Shown here in pieces: positions 5,401 to 7,139 of a DNA stretch of 7,139 bases (the first letter of the stretch is position 1; the number at the start of each line of letters is the position of its first letter). Source of the stretch: Euryarchaeota archaeon Ods04 (GTDB lineage: Archaea; Halobacteriota; Halobacteria; Halobacteriales; Halorutilaceae); contig JAQZDD010000050.1 in the NCBI GenBank assembly GCA_028751055.1, positions 1 through 7,139 of the forward strand, in the 5' to 3' direction. The translations under genes and the position numbers were made by a program. A model generated the notes under the pieces. That model did not search any database, was not told the DNA's origin, and worked only from the letters and a program-made list of their open reading frames with translations.

Positions 5401-5745
5401 ATGGCTACCGAAACCGACGTAGCCCCGACCGTAGCTGAGAAACGCGAGGCGCACGTCCGCGGAGTCAAGGTCACTGCGTTCTCGTGCATTCTCGGCGTCA
5501 TCGCGGGAGTTCTTTCGTGGGCACTCACACAGGGCATGGTGACTGGTGCAGAGCTACCCGACCGTACCGGCTTCGCCGTCCTCCTTGGAGCGATAGTCGC
5601 GCACCAGCCCGTGCTACCTTACCTCAACAAGCCCGAGATGTCTAAGAAGGACTGGGCTTACGTCGCCTTCATGACCTTCGACCTCTGGTTCATAACATGG
5701 ACTGTTCTTCTGACAGCCGGTGTCGCTACGGTTACTGGCACGTAG
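5401..5745 (+). CDS. EMC6-like membrane protein
   Basis: The 114-residue protein has a short charged N-terminus (1-22) and three predicted membrane helices: about 23-44 (AFSCILGVIAGVLSWALT), 57-75 (GFAVLLGAIVAHQPVLPYL) and 85-109 (YVAFMTFDLWFITWTVLLTAG). Between helices 2 and 3 is a short cytoplasmic-type loop, NKPEMSKKDW. The final helix with the pattern DWAYVAFMTFDLWFITW is the signature that I associate with haloarchaeal members of the EMC6/Rab5ip family, relatives of the eukaryotic ER membrane complex subunit 6. A role in membrane-protein insertion is inferred from that homology, not seen directly. The gene appears to be a single transcription unit with its own leaderless-type promoter, and it converges on ecfT with only 15 bp between the stops. 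The alternative is an unrelated small three-helix membrane protein. Confidence 0.75.
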   Translation: MATETDVAPTVAEKREAHVRGVKVTAFSCILGVIAGVLSWALTQGMVTGAELPDRTGFAVLLGAIVAHQPVLPYLNKPEMSKKDWAYVAFMTFDLWFITWTVLLTAGVATVTGT

Positions 5746-5760
5746 CGCGTAGACGCCGTC

Positions 5761-6492
5761 TCAGAAAACGTAGACGAGCACACCAACGCCCGAAGCCGCG
5801 ACGACGAACGCCGTGTCTGTAACCTTCCATTCGAGACTCCGCAGAGACGTTCTCCTGCTGTCGTAGCCGCGCGACTCCATGGCGAGTGCGAGCGTGTCGG
5901 CGCGACGGAAAGAGCGCGTCAGAACTCCGAAGGCGGTGGAACGGACGCGCGTGTAACGTCCCTGTCGGTCGCCGAGACGCGCTCTGCGTGCTTCGCGCAC
6001 ACGTCGCACCTCGTCGGAGACGAGAGGGAAGAAACGCGCCGCCGCGGCGAACATCGTACCCCAGTCCTTCCCGTTCAAGAAGGGCACGGGCGCGAGAAAG
6101 GACTCGACGGCGAGACGTACGTCTGAGGGGCGAGTCGTCGCCGAAAGGACGTACGCGAGAGCGATTATGACGACGAACCTTCCGGCGGCGACCGTGCCCG
6201 CCGCCGCGCCCGCCGCGAGACCTTCGGGGTCGGAGAGGGCACGCGCACCCGCGCCCACGACGAGTATCAGGAGGACGAGACGTATGTCGTGGAGGAGTTC
6301 GCGTCCGCGGACACCGGCGGAACGCGCGACTGCGTAAGCTAGAACGCCGACAGCGGCTGTCGCCATAGCGGAAGCCCAAGTAAGCGCGAGAGAGACGACG
6401 ACGAGCGAAACGAGTTTCGCGCGTGCATCTGTCGTGTGCAGAAACGTGTCTGCGTCGCGGTACGCGAATCCGGCACGCCCGTCTTTGCTCAT
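5761..6492 (-). CDS. ecfT: ECF transporter transmembrane protein EcfT (CbiQ/BioN family)
   Basis: The 243-residue integral membrane protein couples ATP hydrolysis to a substrate-binding S component in energy-coupling-factor importers of vitamins or transition metals. The N-terminus (FLHTTDARAKLVSLVVVSLAL) is typical of the family: an amphipathic stretch followed by the first membrane helix. Further hydrophobic helices lie at about 43-60, 72-90, 95-115 and at the very C-terminus (FVVAASGVGVLVYVF). The two cytoplasmic coupling helices with Arg-containing motifs that dock on the ATPases are visible: AARFFPLVSDEVRRVREARRAR and RRADTLALAMESRGYD. The ATG at 6492 overlaps the TGA of the ATPase gene as ATGA, so it is chosen over the GTG four codons upstream and suggests translational coupling. 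The substrate cannot be told from this subunit; biotin or cobalt/nickel systems with a single ATPase are candidates. The gene converges on the EMC6-like gene. Confidence 0.92.
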   Translation of the reverse strand: MSKDGRAGFAYRDADTFLHTTDARAKLVSLVVVSLALTWASAMATAAVGVLAYAVARSAGVRGRELLHDIRLVLLILVVGAGARALSDPEGLAAGAAAGTVAAGRFVVIIALAYVLSATTRPSDVRLAVESFLAPVPFLNGKDWGTMFAAAARFFPLVSDEVRRVREARRARLGDRQGRYTRVRSTAFGVLTRSFRRADTLALAMESRGYDSRRTSLRSLEWKVTDTAFVVAASGVGVLVYVF

Positions 6493-7139
6493 CTGTACCC
6501 GCACGGCGTCCTTACGCCGTATCCCTCCAAGCCGCGAGAGAACAGCACGTCGGGCGTACCGTCCTCGACGACGCGTCCCTCTTCCAAGACGACCGCACGT
6601 GTCGCGTGTCCCACGAAAGGCTCGGCGTCGTGCGTCGCAGTCAGAACAGTCGTGCCGCCATTATTCGCCGCCGCTATGCGTTCAACGACGGCACGCTCGC
6701 CCTCGTAGTCCAAGCCGCTCAACGGTTCGTCAAGAGCGAGAACCTCGGGACGCATAGCGAGAACACCGGCGAGTGCGACACGTCGGAGTTCGCCGCCCGA
6801 AAGTTCGTAGGGAGACCTACCGAGAAGATGCGTGACTCCCACCGAGCGCGCCGCCTCTTCGACGCGCTCACGTATCTCGTCTCTGTCGAGACGCAGGTTC
6901 TCCGGACCGAAGGCGATGTCGTCCTCGACGGTTTCGGCGACGACCTGCGAGGCGGCGTCCTGAAATACCAAGCCGACGCGGCGGCGTGCGTTCTCCTCTC
7001 CGCCTTCGTCGTCGGTCGGTACGCCGTCGACGGAGACACGTCCCTCGTCGGGGAGGAGAAGCGCGTTGAGATGGCGCAGGAGCGTCGTCTTCCCGCTTCC
7101 GTTACGTCCGAGCAGGAGGACGAACTCGCCCTCTTCGAC
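6489..7139 (-). CDS. ECF transporter ATP-binding protein (5' end outside window)
   Basis: The frame is open to the right edge, so only the N-terminal beta strands are missing. The visible 216 residues carry the full ABC ATPase set: Walker A GRNGSGKT (11-18), Q-loop VFQD (Gln60), signature LSGGE (113-117), Walker B VLALDE (133-138), D-loop SGLD and the His switch TATHD (His170). The segment ETVEDDIAFGPENL after the Q-loop is characteristic of EcfA/CbiO/BioM ATPases rather than other ABC importers. The TTG or other in-frame starts near 6971 would delete Walker A and are rejected. The stop overlaps the ecfT start (ATGA). A single ATPase with EcfT fits a dedicated group I ECF transporter. The S-component gene is not in the window and probably lies beyond 7139. 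Cytosolic, membrane-associated. Confidence 0.95.
   Translation of the reverse strand, partial: VEEGEFVLLLGRNGSGKTTLLRHLNALLLPDEGRVSVDGVPTDDEGGEENARRRVGLVFQDAASQVVAETVEDDIAFGPENLRLDRDEIRERVEEAARSVGVTHLLGRSPYELSGGELRRVALAGVLAMRPEVLALDEPLSGLDYEGERAVVERIAAANNGGTTVLTATHDAEPFVGHATRAVVLEEGRVVEDGTPDVLFSRGLEGYGVRTPCGYR

Noticed and set aside
5732..6379. 215-codon minus-strand frame overlapping ecfT
   Set aside because: The translation is extremely Arg-rich and lacks hydrophobic helices, while the overlapping EcfT frame has clear family motifs and an ATGA-coupled start.
6489..6971. Short version of the ATPase starting at the TTG at 6971
   Set aside because: It would remove the Walker A motif, which is plainly encoded in the same frame at 7086-7109.

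Overview
The window looks like a chromosomal segment of a halophilic euryarchaeon (class Halobacteria or a close relative). The proteins are rich in Asp and Glu, several genes have leaderless-type promoters with TATA-like boxes about 24-32 nt before the start codon, and several families point the same way (a membrane-anchored winged-helix protein with an extracellular domain, archaeal MptE, type II methionine aminopeptidase, an EMC6-like protein). By eye the GC content is moderate for a haloarchaeon, and Ile is often encoded by ATA (12 of 23 Ile codons in the AAA+ gene), which is unusual for high-GC haloarchaea. I cannot name the genus.

Layout: (1) 3-710 (+) is the 3' part of a membrane-anchored HTH protein, followed 17 nt later by mptE (728-1372, +), a pterin pyrophosphokinase. 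(2) On the minus strand lie a monothiol glutaredoxin (1489-1848) and a BolA protein (1920-2171), the two partners of the Grx/BolA iron-sulfur system, each apparently with its own promoter. (3) Divergent from bolA, map (2247-3119, +) encodes type II methionine aminopeptidase. The 75-bp gap between them carries a near-perfect inverted repeat. (4) A 447-aa AAA+ ATPase with an unrecognised N-terminal region and a His-rich tail (3192-4535, +) is followed by a PhnP-like metallo-beta-lactamase-fold hydrolase (4568-5350, +). (5) A small EMC6-like three-helix membrane protein (5401-5745, +) has its own leaderless-type promoter. (6) On the minus strand, an ECF-type transporter module runs in from the right edge: an ATPase (6489-7139, start outside the window) overlaps its transmembrane partner EcfT (5761-6492) by ATGA. 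The substrate-binding S component is not in the window.

Most genes are housekeeping: protein maturation, Fe-S trafficking, pterin synthesis, vitamin or metal uptake and membrane-protein biogenesis. No rRNA, tRNA, CRISPR array, insertion sequence or phage gene is visible, and no gene-free stretch exceeds about 120 bases. The least explained parts are the AAA+ ATPase with the neighbouring hydrolase, and the repeats in the intergenic regions before map, the AAA+ gene and the hydrolase gene.
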